Shown piece after piece: positions 17,465 to 26,156 of a DNA stretch of 64,000 nucleotides. A model generated the notes under the pieces. The model worked only from the letters and a program-made list of their open reading frames with translations. It did no database searches and was not told where the DNA came from. This DNA is from Bordetella parapertussis. GTDB lineage: Bacteria > Pseudomonadota > Gammaproteobacteria > Burkholderiales > Burkholderiaceae_B. A program made the translations under genes and the position numbers. The DNA is taken from assembly GCA_945895265.1 (NCBI GenBank), contig CAMDEF010000015.1, positions 8,966 to 72,965 on the forward strand, given 5' to 3'. The stretch's first letter is position 1. The number at the start of each line of letters is the position of its first letter.

Positions 17465-20059
17465 CTATTGCAGTGTGCGCTCAAAGACAAACTTGCCGTC
17501 GCGCCAATCTACTGGCACGACGTCTTTGGGCCCAAACTTGCCTTGCAGGATGAGCTTGGCGATCGGGTTTTCAAGATTCTGCTGAATTGCACGTTTCAAC
17601 GGTCTGGCACCAAAGACTGGGTCAAAGCCACCGCGGGCCAGTTCTGCTAAGGCCGCTGCAGACACCTCAAGCACCATGTCTTGTTGCGCAAGCCTTTTCG
17701 TCAAGCGCTGAATCTGAATACCGGCAATCTTCTCGATGTGCTGACTTTGCAAGGCATGAAACACCACAACCTCGTCAATGCGATTCAAAAACTCTGGGCG
17801 AAAGTGTTGCTTGACTTCATCCCAGACCACTTCTTTGATCGTCTCGTAAGGTTTGCCGACCATCGCTTGAATGTGGTGAGAGCCAAGGTTTGACGTCATC
17901 ACAATGACAGTATTTCTAAAGTCAACGGTACGCCCTTGGCCGTCAGTTAAGCGACCATCGTCTAACACCTGCAACAACACATTAAACACATCAGGATGGG
18001 CTTTTTCGATCTCGTCAAACAGAATCACGCTATAGGGTTTGCGTCGAACCGCTTCTGTTAACGACCCACCCTCTTCGTAACCGACGTAGCCCGGAGGCGC
18101 GCCAATCAGGCGAGCAACCGAATGCTTCTCCATGAATTCACTCATATCCATACGAATCAAGTGATCGTCAGAGTCGAATAGAAAGTCAGCAAGCGCACGC
18201 GTTAACTCGGTTTTACCAACGCCAGTTGGCCCCAAGAATAAGAACGAACCGTACGGACGTGCCGGATCAGACAGACCCGCACGTGAACGTCGAATCGCAT
18301 CAGCCACTAGCCCAACGGCCTCATCCTGACCGACAACACGTTGATGCAGGCGATCTTCCATTTTGAGCAGTTTGTCACGCTCGCCGGTCATCATTTTTGA
18401 CACAGGGATGCCGGTGGCGCGTGACACCACCTCGGCAATCTCTTCGGCACCAACTTGGGTACGCAAGAGCCGCGGACGCTCGGTCGTACCCGGTGTGGCA
18501 CCTGCTAATTCAGCAGCTTTTAAGCGCGACTCGAGCTCTGGCAAGCTGCCATATTGAATTTCAGCCAATTTATCAAACTGACCTTTGCGTTGCAGCTCGG
18601 CCATCTCGGCGCGCGCACGCTCGATTTCTTCTTTAATCGACTGTGTACCCTGCACAGCGGCTTTTTCGCTTTTCCAGATCACTTCAAAATCGTTGTATTC
18701 GCGCTGCAGCTTTTCAAGCTCTTCTTCAATGATCTGAAACCGTCGAATCGAGCCCTCATCGGTCTCTTTTTTTACCGCTTCACGCTCAATTTTTAATTGG
18801 ATAATACGGCGATCAAGACGATCCATCACCTCGGGTTTAGAGTCAATCTCCATGCGAATACGAGCAGCCGCTTCATCGATTAAATCGATCGCCTTGTCTG
18901 GCAAGAAACGATCGGTAATGTAGCGATTGGATAGCTCAGCCGCCGCCACAATCGCTGGATCAGTGATGTCAACGCCATGATGCAGTTCATAGCGCTCTTG
19001 CAAGCCACGCAAAATGGCAATAGTCGACTCGACGTTTGGCTCGTCGACAATCACCTTTTGAAAACGTCGCTCAAGTGCCGCGTCTTTTTCAATGTATTTG
19101 CGATATTCGTCAAGGGTGGTCGCGCCAATGCAATGCAGCTCGCCACGCGCGAGCGCGGGCTTGAGCATATTGCCAGCGTCCATTGCACCTTCGGCCTTAC
19201 CCGCACCCACCATCGTGTGCAGTTCATCAATAAAGACAATATTGTTGCCGTCATCTTGCGACAATTCTTTGAGCACAGCTTTTAAGCGTTCTTCAAATTC
19301 GCCGCGAAATTTGGCACCGGCCAACAGGCTGGCCAAATCGAGGGACAAGACTCGCTTGCCGCGCAAAGACTCTGGCACTTCATCGTTCACAATACGCTGG
19401 GCTAAGCCCTCGACGATTGCAGTTTTACCGACACCAGGCTCACCAATCAGCACTGGATTATTTTTGGTGCGCCGCTGCAAGATCTGAATGGCACGACGAA
19501 TTTCGTCATCGCGACCAATGACAGGATCGAGTTTGCCTTGGCGCGCACGCTCAGTCAGATCCATTGTGTATTTGGCTAACGCCTCGCGATTGGATTCGCC
19601 CTCTTGATCTTTGACCGACTCGCCACCGCGCACGGCATCAATCGCTGCCTCAAGCGGCTTACGTTGCAAGCCCGATTCTTTGAGCAAACGCCCAACATCG
19701 CCTTTGTCATCGGCCAAGGCGAGCAAAAACAACTCACTGGGGATGTAGGTATCGCCGCGCTTGGCAGCCTCTTTGTCGGTGCGCGCGAATACGGACTGCA
19801 AGTCGCGGCTCGCCTGAATGTTGTCATCGCCGCCCTTTACCTTGGGCAAACCCTTCAAAACGCCCTCTAGCGCCGTTTGCAGTCGGTTGACCGCTACACC
19901 TGCGCGTGACAATAAACTCGACGCACCGCTCTCTGTATCGGCTAAGAGGGCCGAGAGAACATGCACGGGTTCAATGTAAGGATGCTCGCTGCGCGAAGCC
20001 ATACTTTGCGCATCGGCAAGTGCCTGCTGAAACTTAGTGGTTAATTTATCGAATCGCAT
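17465..20059 (-). CDS. clpB: ClpB disaggregase (Hsp104-type AAA+ chaperone)
   Basis: ClpB extracts and refolds aggregated proteins with DnaK. The protein has the N-terminal repeat domain starting [23 protein letters not shown]-1 with Walker [11 protein letters not shown] and Walker B VFIDELH, the coiled-coil middle domain (around 400-530), AAA-2 with Walker [11 protein letters not shown] and Walker [13 protein letters not shown], and a small C-terminal domain. The ATG at 20059 (864 residues, the usual size) is preferred over an upstream in-frame codon because AGGAAA lies just before it and the MRFDKL start is conserved. A heat-shock promoter about 70 bases upstream fits its role. Intact. Confidence 0.98.
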   Translation of the reverse strand: MRFDKLTTKFQQALADAQSMASRSEHPYIEPVHVLSALLADTESGASSLLSRAGVAVNRLQTALEGVLKGLPKVKGGDDNIQASRDLQSVFARTDKEAAKRGDTYIPSELFLLALADDKGDVGRLLKESGLQRKPLEAAIDAVRGGESVKDQEGESNREALAKYTMDLTERARQGKLDPVIGRDDEIRRAIQILQRRTKNNPVLIGEPGVGKTAIVEGLAQRIVNDEVPESLRGKRVLSLDLASLLAGAKFRGEFEERLKAVLKELSQDDGNNIVFIDELHTMVGAGKAEGAMDAGNMLKPALARGELHCIGATTLDEYRKYIEKDAALERRFQKVIVDEPNVESTIAILRGLQERYELHHGVDITDPAIVAAAELSNRYITDRFLPDKAIDLIDEAAARIRMEIDSKPEVMDRLDRRIIQLKIEREAVKKETDEGSIRRFQIIEEELEKLQREYNDFEVIWKSEKAAVQGTQSIKEEIERARAEMAELQRKGQFDKLAEIQYGSLPELESRLKAAELAGATPGTTERPRLLRTQVGAEEIAEVVSRATGIPVSKMMTGERDKLLKMEDRLHQRVVGQDEAVGLVADAIRRSRAGLSDPARPYGSFLFLGPTGVGKTELTRALADFLFDSDDHLIRMDMSEFMEKHSVARLIGAPPGYVGYEEGGSLTEAVRRKPYSVILFDEIEKAHPDVFNVLLQVLDDGRLTDGQGRTVDFRNTVIVMTSNLGSHHIQAMVGKPYETIKEVVWDEVKQHFRPEFLNRIDEVVVFHALQSQHIEKIAGIQIQRLTKRLAQQDMVLEVSAAALAELARGGFDPVFGARPLKRAIQQNLENPIAKLILQGKFGPKDVVPVDWRDGKFVFERTLQ

Positions 20060-20106
20060 AGTCGTTTCCTGAAACAATGGCTTTTGGCCTGTTGGGGATG
20101 TTCGTT

Positions 20107-20134
20107 AAATGCGGCCGAGTTACGGTTTTTCAAG
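20107..20134 (-). promoter_or_regulatory. Sigma-32 heat-shock promoter of clpB
   Basis: On the minus strand, CTTGAAA (20128-20134) and CCGCATTT (20107-20114) are separated by 13 bases. The RpoH consensus is CTTGAAA-N13/14-CCCCATNT, so only one of the fixed bases differs. The predicted start is near 20100, about 40 bases before the clpB ATG. Confidence 0.82.
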
Positions 20135-20200
20135 GGCGGACAAACAAATCCTTAGCGGGCAGGGACTCTAGACCGGCACTCGCACTCAAAATCAAGACGC

Positions 20201-20256
20201 TATCTCGCTATCTCGCTATCTCGCTATCTCGCTATCTCGCTGTCTCGCTGTCTTGC
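20201..20256. repeat. Octanucleotide tandem repeat, seven units
   Basis: Five perfect copies of TATCTCGC (20201-20240) are followed by TGTCTCGC and TGTCTTGC. The array lies about 65 bases upstream of the clpB -35 element and about 185 bases before the fnr start. Perfect short repeats of this kind change copy number by slippage. Confidence 0.95.
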
Positions 20257-20303
20257 TGCCACGATCCTCGTGAAGAGTGTGGGCATTCTATGGTGGTGGC
20301 AAC

Positions 20304-20317
20304 CTAATTTAAATCAA
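20304..20317 (+). promoter_or_regulatory. Weak FNR-box-like site upstream of fnr
   Basis: CTAAT-TTAA-ATCAA matches the FNR dyad TTGAT-N4-ATCAA in eight of ten positions and lies about 125 bases before the fnr ATG. It could serve autoregulation. The rest of the 20257-20440 gap is AT-rich and holds no recognisable gene. Confidence 0.35.
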
Positions 20318-20440
20318 TACTCCTTCATTTAAGACTTAACTAAAATCAAGAGGAATACAATCAGGGTGTAAGCTCAGTACTAAGAATGCATGAACTCAGT
20401 GATTTAAACTTTTAAATCCGCTAGCGTGCGAGGTGCAACA

Positions 20441-21166
20441 ATGCAAAAACGAATTCCAGTTGAATCGACCTCAACCCACTGCTCGACCTGCATGATGGGC
20501 CACGTGTGTTTACCTGTCGGTATGCCAGCCCACGAGGTTGAACAACTTGACACTCTGGTCAAAGAGCGCATCCGCGTTGAAAAAGGTCAAGCACTCTATC
20601 GACACGGTGAGAACCTCAACGCCTTGTTTGGCCTGCGTAGTGGCTCGTTAAAAACCTTGCTCGAAGAGGCGGACGGTAACCAGCAAATCACAGGCTTTTT
20701 CTTGCCTGGTGAAATCGTCGGCTTAGATGGCATGATCGAAGGTGAACACAGTTCGTCAGCCATCGCCATGGAAGACTCTGAAGTCTGTGTCGTGCGCGTG
20801 CAGGATATTGACGAAATCAGTCGCTACGTGCCCTCGCTACAACATCAAATTCGCCGTCTCATGAGCAAAGAGATCGCACGCTCGCACCAGGTGTTATTGG
20901 CCTTGGGATCAATGCGCTCTGAGCAACGTTTAGCTGCGTTTTTAAGCAATCTTTCACAACGTTTAGCCATTTTGGGCTATTCGCCAACCGATTTCGTGAT
21001 GCGGATGAGTCGCGAAGAAATCGGCAATTACCTTGGGCTGACGCTAGAAACGATCAGTCGACTGTTTTCACGTTTTGCCCGCGATGGCGTGATTAGAATC
21101 AGCCAACGCGAAGTCAAAATCTTGGATATGCACGCGCTCAATGAGTTAGTCGGCAAGCCCTGCTGA
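20441..21166 (+). CDS. fnr: FNR-type oxygen-sensing transcriptional regulator
   Basis: A CRP/FNR-family regulator of 241 residues that senses oxygen through a [4Fe-4S] cluster. The cluster ligands are visible: Cys14, Cys17 and Cys23 in HCSTCMMGHVC (C-x2-C-x5-C as in E. coli FNR) and Cys116 in EVCVVRV. A cyclic-nucleotide-type beta domain, a long dimer helix (about 125-155) and a C-terminal helix-turn-helix follow. The recognition helix LTLETISRLFSRF keeps the Glu/Ser/Arg residues that read TTGAT. Start at ATG 20441 with GAGG just upstream, rather than the GTG at 20426. It ends seven bases before the convergent acyl-CoA dehydrogenase gene. Two perfect FNR boxes occur in the cbb3 locus 8-10 kb away, its likely targets. 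The Btr/Anr names are used for orthologues in Burkholderiales. Confidence 0.95.
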   Translation: MQKRIPVESTSTHCSTCMMGHVCLPVGMPAHEVEQLDTLVKERIRVEKGQALYRHGENLNALFGLRSGSLKTLLEEADGNQQITGFFLPGEIVGLDGMIEGEHSSSAIAMEDSEVCVVRVQDIDEISRYVPSLQHQIRRLMSKEIARSHQVLLALGSMRSEQRLAAFLSNLSQRLAILGYSPTDFVMRMSREEIGNYLGLTLETISRLFSRFARDGVIRISQREVKILDMHALNELVGKPC

Positions 21167-21173
21167 TCGCCAT

Positions 21174-22223
21174 TTACGCAGCGGGCTCGGCAAACAATTC
21201 GGTGCGCACAAAATCAAGAGCCGAGCTGTTGGCCTGAAGTACCTGCTGGCCTAAGACACCCGACCAATAACCTGCACCACCGCCTGCCCGCGCCCATTCG
21301 TTTAGGCGGCGGGTGTACAGCTGTAAATCAAACTCTTTAGTGACGCCAATCGCACCGTGTACCGCATGCGCCACCGCAACAACACGCGCGACCGCCTGGC
21401 TGGTTTGGGCCTTTGCTAAGGCTACAAGGGCCGGCGCAGGCTGCCAAGTGGTGCTGCGGCAGGCCATTTCAGCAGCCATTCGGGCACCGAACACCTGCTC
21501 GGCCACTTCACTAATTTGCTGTTGCAGGGCCTGGAACCGGCCAATTGGTTTGCCAAATTGCTCGCGTTGATTGGCCCAACCGAGCGTCATTTCAAAGACC
21601 CGGTCTGCCGCACCGGCAATTAATACCGCAAGCGACAGCGCCATCAATTCACGAAACTGAGGCTGCTGAAACTGCCCCAGCAACGAAGCCTTTGCGACGT
21701 CAGCAGACCAGCTTAAATCAGCATCGAGCGACCCATGACCACCTGATGGTGTGCGTTGCGCCTTTGAGGCGGGCAAGAGCCACACAGAAGCTTCACTTTG
21801 CACCAACACCCAGTTCGCAGTGAGACCAAAATTCACGCCAGCTGCCTGTACACCCGCGCCATCTGCCGCAACGCGAAAAGGCGCAAAAGTGATGGTGCCC
21901 TCAGGCAACCCCTGAGCGAGTACCGAGACTTGCGCGCAAGTTGTTGCGTGCGCCTGCAGTAGCCAAGCACGCGCCAACAGTGTGTGTGCATAAGGCAGCG
22001 GCAGCGCATGTCGCCCCATTGAAAACAGCATGGGCCACACCTCGGTGAGCGTCAAGGCTGCGCCATTGGCGCTTTCTGGCAAGAGCGCATCAGCAAAACC
22101 GACTGAACTCAGCTCGGACCACAAATTGGCCGTTTCAGCACCACCTTCGATTTGCCGTATCACGGCCGGCGTGCAAACTTCGCCAAACAAATGCTCTGCT
22201 GAATCATAAAAATCGTTTTGCAT
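21174..22223 (-). CDS. Acyl-CoA dehydrogenase family protein, shorter partner
   Basis: A 349-residue acyl-CoA dehydrogenase homologue, short for the family. It has an N-terminal helical domain, a weakly conserved middle domain, and a C-terminal domain with QREQFGKPIGRFQALQQQ and HGAIGVTKEFDLQLYTRR. The N-terminal and middle parts are poor in the usual FAD and substrate motifs. It starts five bases after the stop of the full-length dehydrogenase. Paired long/short dehydrogenases that form alpha2beta2 heterotetramers are known for bulky substrates such as steroid side chains and aromatic acyl-CoAs. By analogy this pair may act as one enzyme (inference). The substrate is not readable. Confidence 0.82.
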   Translation of the reverse strand: MQNDFYDSAEHLFGEVCTPAVIRQIEGGAETANLWSELSSVGFADALLPESANGAALTLTEVWPMLFSMGRHALPLPYAHTLLARAWLLQAHATTCAQVSVLAQGLPEGTITFAPFRVAADGAGVQAAGVNFGLTANWVLVQSEASVWLLPASKAQRTPSGGHGSLDADLSWSADVAKASLLGQFQQPQFRELMALSLAVLIAGAADRVFEMTLGWANQREQFGKPIGRFQALQQQISEVAEQVFGARMAAEMACRSTTWQPAPALVALAKAQTSQAVARVVAVAHAVHGAIGVTKEFDLQLYTRRLNEWARAGGGAGYWSGVLGQQVLQANSSALDFVRTELFAEPAA

Positions 22224-22228
22224 GCTCG

Positions 22229-23380
22229 TTACCTCAATCCTAAACCGCGTGCAATGATGCCACGCAAAATCTCGCGCGTACCGCCTCGTAGTGAGAAGGT
22301 CGCGCCCATTTGTTCAAGGTAGCCCAAGGTCTGCAACAGATCTGGCGACGCAATAAATTCGGGATGCGTGCCTAACCACGCCGCAATATTGCTAATCAAT
22401 CTTTGCTCAAAATCAGTGCCAAAATCTTTGACCACTGAGGCGTCAATTGCAGGGCTCTCACCATCGACCAATTTTTGCGTGACCGCCAGCGACAACGCCC
22501 GCAAGGTTGCCATTTCAGCAACCATAGACCCCACTAACGCGCTCGTTTCGGTGTCGTGAATGGACTGAGCACGCAAGGCCTCGATCCAGCAATCTAACAA
22601 TGCGATACTCGAATAAATGCGCTCGGGGCCGCTGCGCTCAAAGGCAAGCTCAGCATTGACCTGATCCCAGCCTTGACCTTCAGTGCCGACCAAGGCGTCT
22701 GCACCAAGCTTGACGTTGTCAAAAAACACTTCAGAGAAATGTGCATCGCCAGCCATGTCTGTGATGGGCCGCACGGTCACGCCGGGCAAACTTAAATCAA
22801 TGATGACTTGAGAGAGGCCCTTCTGACGATCACTGGTTTCGCCAGAGGTGCGAACCAAGGCGATCATGTAATGACAGCCGTGCGCATTGGTTGTCCAGAT
22901 TTTGCTGCCATTAAGCAGCCAACCGGCCTCGGTGCGCTGCGCACGGCTTCGGATACTTGCTAAATCAGAGCCTGAACTGGGTTCACTCATGCCGATACAG
23001 AAAAAAGCTTCGCCACGGCAGATTCGTGGAATATAAAACTGGCGTTGTGCCTCAGTGCCATAGCGCAACAATAACGGGCCGCTTTGACGATCTGCAATCC
23101 AGTGAGAGGCAACAGGCGCGCCTGACGCCAGTAACTCTTCAGACAGAACGAATCTTGAAAAAAAACCTTTGCCTGACCCACCATACTCTTTCGGAATCGT
23201 GAGCCCAAGCCAACCCTGCTTAGCCAACTTCTTGCTGAAGTCGTCGCTGGTTCCCATCCAAGAGCGCGCTTTAGCGTGCGAAGGCATACCAACGAGTGCT
23301 TCATTTAAAAATTGTCTGATTTCACTGCGAAAGGCAGCCTCTTGGGCTGGAACCTGATTGAACTCAAGCGCGGTCAGCAT
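22229..23380 (-). CDS. Acyl-CoA dehydrogenase, longer partner
   Basis: A 383-residue flavoprotein dehydrogenase with the full set of family features: N-terminal helical domain, the FAD/substrate signature FFCIGMSEPSSGSDLASIRS (around 135-155), the middle beta domain with NGSKIWTTNAHGCHYM, and the C-terminal helical domain ending in RGGTREILRGIIARGLGLR. It oxidises an acyl-CoA at C2-C3 and passes electrons to electron-transfer flavoprotein (genes near 57-58 kb). First gene of a two-gene unit; the ATG at 23380 follows the divergent gap shared with the MaoC-like gene. The paired short partner suggests a non-linear or bulky substrate. Confidence 0.9.
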   Translation of the reverse strand: MLTALEFNQVPAQEAAFRSEIRQFLNEALVGMPSHAKARSWMGTSDDFSKKLAKQGWLGLTIPKEYGGSGKGFFSRFVLSEELLASGAPVASHWIADRQSGPLLLRYGTEAQRQFYIPRICRGEAFFCIGMSEPSSGSDLASIRSRAQRTEAGWLLNGSKIWTTNAHGCHYMIALVRTSGETSDRQKGLSQVIIDLSLPGVTVRPITDMAGDAHFSEVFFDNVKLGADALVGTEGQGWDQVNAELAFERSGPERIYSSIALLDCWIEALRAQSIHDTETSALVGSMVAEMATLRALSLAVTQKLVDGESPAIDASVVKDFGTDFEQRLISNIAAWLGTHPEFIASPDLLQTLGYLEQMGATFSLRGGTREILRGIIARGLGLR

Positions 23381-23540
23381 AATAAGAAATAATCCTGAAA
23401 ATCAAGGGGTTGGAGCAAAGCAACGCGACAGCGACATGCCCTATACTTCAACTTGAATATACCGCAGCTACAACAAGAAATAACTGTGTGCCCCTATTGT
23501 ATTTGTTTGTTCGGGACGCACAAACCCCACAGGAGAGGTC

Positions 23541-24002
23541 ATGAGCGATGCTCAATTGCTAGGCGCCGGTTACACATGGCAAGAATTATCTGTTGGACAG
23601 CGCTTCAAAACGTTTCGACGCACCATTACCGAGACCGATATCATTAATTTCATCAGCGTCACGGGGATGCTCGAGACTATCTTTATTGATCGAACATTTG
23701 AACATGGCGCCATGAAAGGGCGTCCGGCACCGGGTGGGTTGACCTATGGTCTGATCGAAGGCTTACTCATGCAAGGCATGGTGCAAGGCACGGGCTTGGC
23801 CTTACTTGAAGTTCATAAAAAAATGCTGCATCCAGTTGTCGCAGGTGACACAGTGTGGGCTGAGGTTGAAGTCACGGCAATCAAGCCAACGTCTAAGCTC
23901 AACCGCGCTGTCGTGACTTCGCGCATAGACGTCAAAAATCAAGACGGCGTTGATGTCATGACCTACACCGCGACGCGCATGTTAGCGGGCGAAAGGCACT
24001 AA
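23541..24002 (+). CDS. MaoC-like hotdog-fold protein, altered hydratase motif
   Basis: A 153-residue hotdog protein like MaoC/R-specific enoyl-CoA hydratases. TITETDIINFISVTGM matches the first conserved block and LLEVHKKMLHPVVAGDTVWA the second. In the catalytic block the expected Asp is at FIDRTFEH, but the usual G-R-I-A-H-G reads GRPAPGG, so the catalytic His is replaced by Pro. It may be a hydratase with a different active site, a thioesterase, or a binding protein. Its start has AGGAGAGG upstream. It is divergent from the dehydrogenase pair, which suggests the same acyl-CoA pathway. Its stop overlaps the stop of the convergent small membrane gene. Confidence 0.82.
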   Translation: MSDAQLLGAGYTWQELSVGQRFKTFRRTITETDIINFISVTGMLETIFIDRTFEHGAMKGRPAPGGLTYGLIEGLLMQGMVQGTGLALLEVHKKMLHPVVAGDTVWAEVEVTAIKPTSKLNRAVVTSRIDVKNQDGVDVMTYTATRMLAGERH

Positions 24003-24247
24003 AATCCAATATCGTGCTGCGCGTCTTTTGCGGTGGGCAACATATAGAGCGTGAGCATGCTAGAGAGCGTCGCAATCAGCCAGAAAAAGAAAAACCCGAC
24101 TGCGTAAAGTACGTCGCGCTCGGGCCGAAAGTAACCGAAGATCGCGACATCAAGCGGGTCGATTAACGCAAACACGACCGCGCTTGCTACCCCTGCCATC
24201 AAAAATGACGGCCATAAGATCAACATCAACGATCGACGGTTCATCAT
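23999..24247 (-). CDS. Small membrane protein at the end of the cbb3 locus
   Basis: An 82-residue protein with two hydrophobic helices (about residues 7-30 and 45-70) and a short charged tail. I do not recognise a named family. Its position, ten bases after the ccoH-like stop, and its orientation indicate it belongs to the cbb3 maturation operon. A similar small membrane gene of unknown role may accompany ccoGH in related bacteria, but I cannot confirm this here. It converges on the MaoC-like gene, overlapping by four bases. Confidence 0.7.
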   Translation of the reverse strand: MMNRRSLMLILWPSFLMAGVASAVVFALIDPLDVAIFGYFRPERDVLYAVGFFFFWLIATLSSMLTLYMLPTAKDAQHDIGF

Positions 24248-24257
24248 CAGCCTTGCA

Positions 24258-24485
24258 TCAGTGAGGTTGCGACAAAGGCGTCTGCGCCGAGACTTTTTCG
24301 ACGACTAAACCTCGTTTGATACCACCATCAACAATCGACTGATCTGAAAAGCCTTGAAACGCCAGCACAATCGTGATCGCACAGCCCACGATCGCAACCG
24401 CAGGGCCCGCCATGAGCAGCCAGGGCCAACGTTGACGCCACCAAGGTATCGCTGCTTCCAAATCGTTTTCTTCTTGTACGCTCAT
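24258..24485 (-). CDS. ccoH: Short FixH/CcoH-like cbb3 oxidase assembly protein
   Basis: A 75-residue protein with one membrane segment (about 22-45). The motif PWWRQRWPWLLMAGPAVAIV is the N-terminal signature of FixH/CcoH, and RGLVVEK near residue 60 matches the conserved YYKxGL block right after the membrane segment. Full-length FixH proteins run to about 150-170 residues with a periplasmic beta-domain; here the protein stops soon after the anchor. CcoH stabilises the assembling cbb3 complex, and the membrane anchor is the part known to bind it, so the short form may still work. It follows ccoG by 30 bases. Confidence 0.78.
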   Translation of the reverse strand: MSVQEENDLEAAIPWWRQRWPWLLMAGPAVAIVGCAITIVLAFQGFSDQSIVDGGIKRGLVVEKVSAQTPLSQPH

Positions 24486-24515
24486 CTTTTGGAATCCTAT
24501 TTTTAATGAAGCTTT

Positions 24516-26147
24516 TTATTGAAGCATGATAAAACTTGAAGCCTCTCGCACCGTCAGTGAAACATGCCCATCAGGCGCGCTTGAGGTTGTGACAAAATGA
24601 ATCGGATAAGACCCAGGCTTGGCTGCATCGCGCGGGGCTCGCAGCACGACCGCCAAGACTCGATTCGAGGCGGCTGCGACCTCAACTTGCGGCACCGCAG
24701 CGCTTGAAATATTTCTGTTGTTTTCTTCAGGCTTGAGGCGAAGCACAGCCACAGAAGGGTCGGCAAACTTCACACTTAAACCTGGCAAGCCTTCGGCTCG
24801 TATTGACAAGACAAGACTGTGCTCAGAGGCGTTCATCATCTGTAAACGGTAGACGTTTTCGATCATCCCATCAGCCACCTCGCGCCCTAGCATGCCGCGA
24901 TCACGAATCACGTCTACCCGTAAAGTCGTTCGAGTTGCCAACGCAGTCACAAAAATTGACACCAGTACGAGCATCAAGGCGCTGTATATCAACACACGGG
25001 GTCGCAGCAAATGCTTACGCACTTGTTGTACAGAGAGCTTTTCTAACATACCTCGCTCTGAAGTATAGCGAATCAAGCCCTCTGGGTACGCAATTTTCTT
25101 CATGACTTGATTGCAGGCATCTACGCAGGCACCACAACCAATACACATGTATTGCAAACCCTGTCGGATGTCGATGCCGGTCGGGCAGACTTGCACGCAA
25201 ATGCTGCAATCGACACAATCACCCAAGCCTTGCGCATAGTGATCAACTTTGCGTGAACGCGCACCGCGCGGCTCGCCTCGAGCCGTATCGTAGGTCACCA
25301 CCAAGGTATCAGGGTCAACCATCACGCTTTGAAAACGTGCATACGGGCACATGTACTTGCAGACTTGTTCGCGTAAAAAGCCAGCATTGCCCCACGTTGC
25401 AAAGCTATAAAACAAAAACCAAAACCACTGCCATGGCCCAAAGGTAAAGCTAAGCAACGCCTGACCCAGCTCGCGGATGGGTGCGAAATAACCGATAAAC
25501 GTAAAGCCAGTTAGCCCTGCAACGACTAGCCAAAGCGCGTGCTTGCTGACCTTGACCCGTAGTTTGCGAAACGACCAAGGCGCCTCATCTAAGCGAATTC
25601 GTGCAACCCGATCGCCTTCGGTGTGCCGTTCGATCCACATGAAAATTTCGGTATAGACAGTTTGCGGGCAGGCATAGCCACAAAAAAGACGACCTGCAAT
25701 CGCCGTAAATAGAAATAGCCCAAGTGCCGAGATCAGCAACAAGAGTGTCAAGTAGATAACGTCTTGCGGCCACAACACCATGCCAAAGATATAAAACTTA
25801 CGCGCACCAAGATCAAACAAAACCGCCTGGCGATCGTTCCAGGTGAGCCAAGGGACTGCATAAAAGATCAGCTGTGTGAAACCAACAAACAGCAAACGCC
25901 AACGGGCAAACATCCCCTGGACTGAACGCATGTAGATTTTTTGTCTGACGTCTTGAATCGCTTGTTCGACAGAGTGTGAGACGTCTGTCGCTGGCTTGGC
26001 GCCTAGCGGGCGCCAAGGAGGGGCAGAAGTAGAAGCAAGTGCTGAGGGAGTGGCAGGACCGGCAGAGAGAGTTGCCTTTGCAGTTCCAGTTGCAGTTGCA
26101 GTTGCAGTTGCAGATACAACTGCAGGTACGGGTGAATCAGGCGACAT
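24516..26147 (-). CDS. ccoG: Cytochrome c oxidase accessory protein CcoG (FixG/RdxA)
   Basis: A 543-residue membrane iron-sulfur protein needed for cbb3 assembly, probably as a cupric reductase. It has five or six membrane segments, the cysteine motifs CGYACPQTVYTE (about 178) and CKYMCPYARFQ (about 262), and two ferredoxin-type clusters in CVDCSICVQVCPTGID (about 312) and CIGCGACVDACNQ (about 335). A C-terminal Ig-like periplasmic domain follows. The first 50 residues are an unusual Ala/Thr/Ser/Pro-rich leader encoded partly by a hexanucleotide repeat. The ATG at 26147 lies nine bases after the ccoP stop. The core is typical; the leader is strain-variable by its nature (inference). Confidence 0.95.
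   Translation of the reverse strand: MSPDSPVPAVVSATATATATGTAKATLSAGPATPSALASTSAPPWRPLGAKPATDVSHSVEQAIQDVRQKIYMRSVQGMFARWRLLFVGFTQLIFYAVPWLTWNDRQAVLFDLGARKFYIFGMVLWPQDVIYLTLLLLISALGLFLFTAIAGRLFCGYACPQTVYTEIFMWIERHTEGDRVARIRLDEAPWSFRKLRVKVSKHALWLVVAGLTGFTFIGYFAPIRELGQALLSFTFGPWQWFWFLFYSFATWGNAGFLREQVCKYMCPYARFQSVMVDPDTLVVTYDTARGEPRGARSRKVDHYAQGLGDCVDCSICVQVCPTGIDIRQGLQYMCIGCGACVDACNQVMKKIAYPEGLIRYTSERGMLEKLSVQQVRKHLLRPRVLIYSALMLVLVSIFVTALATRTTLRVDVIRDRGMLGREVADGMIENVYRLQMMNASEHSLVLSIRAEGLPGLSVKFADPSVAVLRLKPEENNRNISSAAVPQVEVAAASNRVLAVVLRAPRDAAKPGSYPIHFVTTSSAPDGHVSLTVREASSFIMLQ
26072..26113. repeat. Hexanucleotide repeat (TTGCAG) inside the start of ccoG
   Basis: Seven six-base units, the last four perfect TTGCAG (26090-26113) and three degenerate ones before. 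On the coding strand they give an alternating Ala/Thr run near residues 12-25 of CcoG. Copy-number change would lengthen or shorten the leader by two residues without a frameshift. Confidence 0.85.
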
Positions 26148-26156
26148 TCATTACAC

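Noticed and set aside
20201..20256. Short CRISPR-like array
   Set aside because: The units are eight bases, directly abutting and without spacers; it is a simple tandem repeat.
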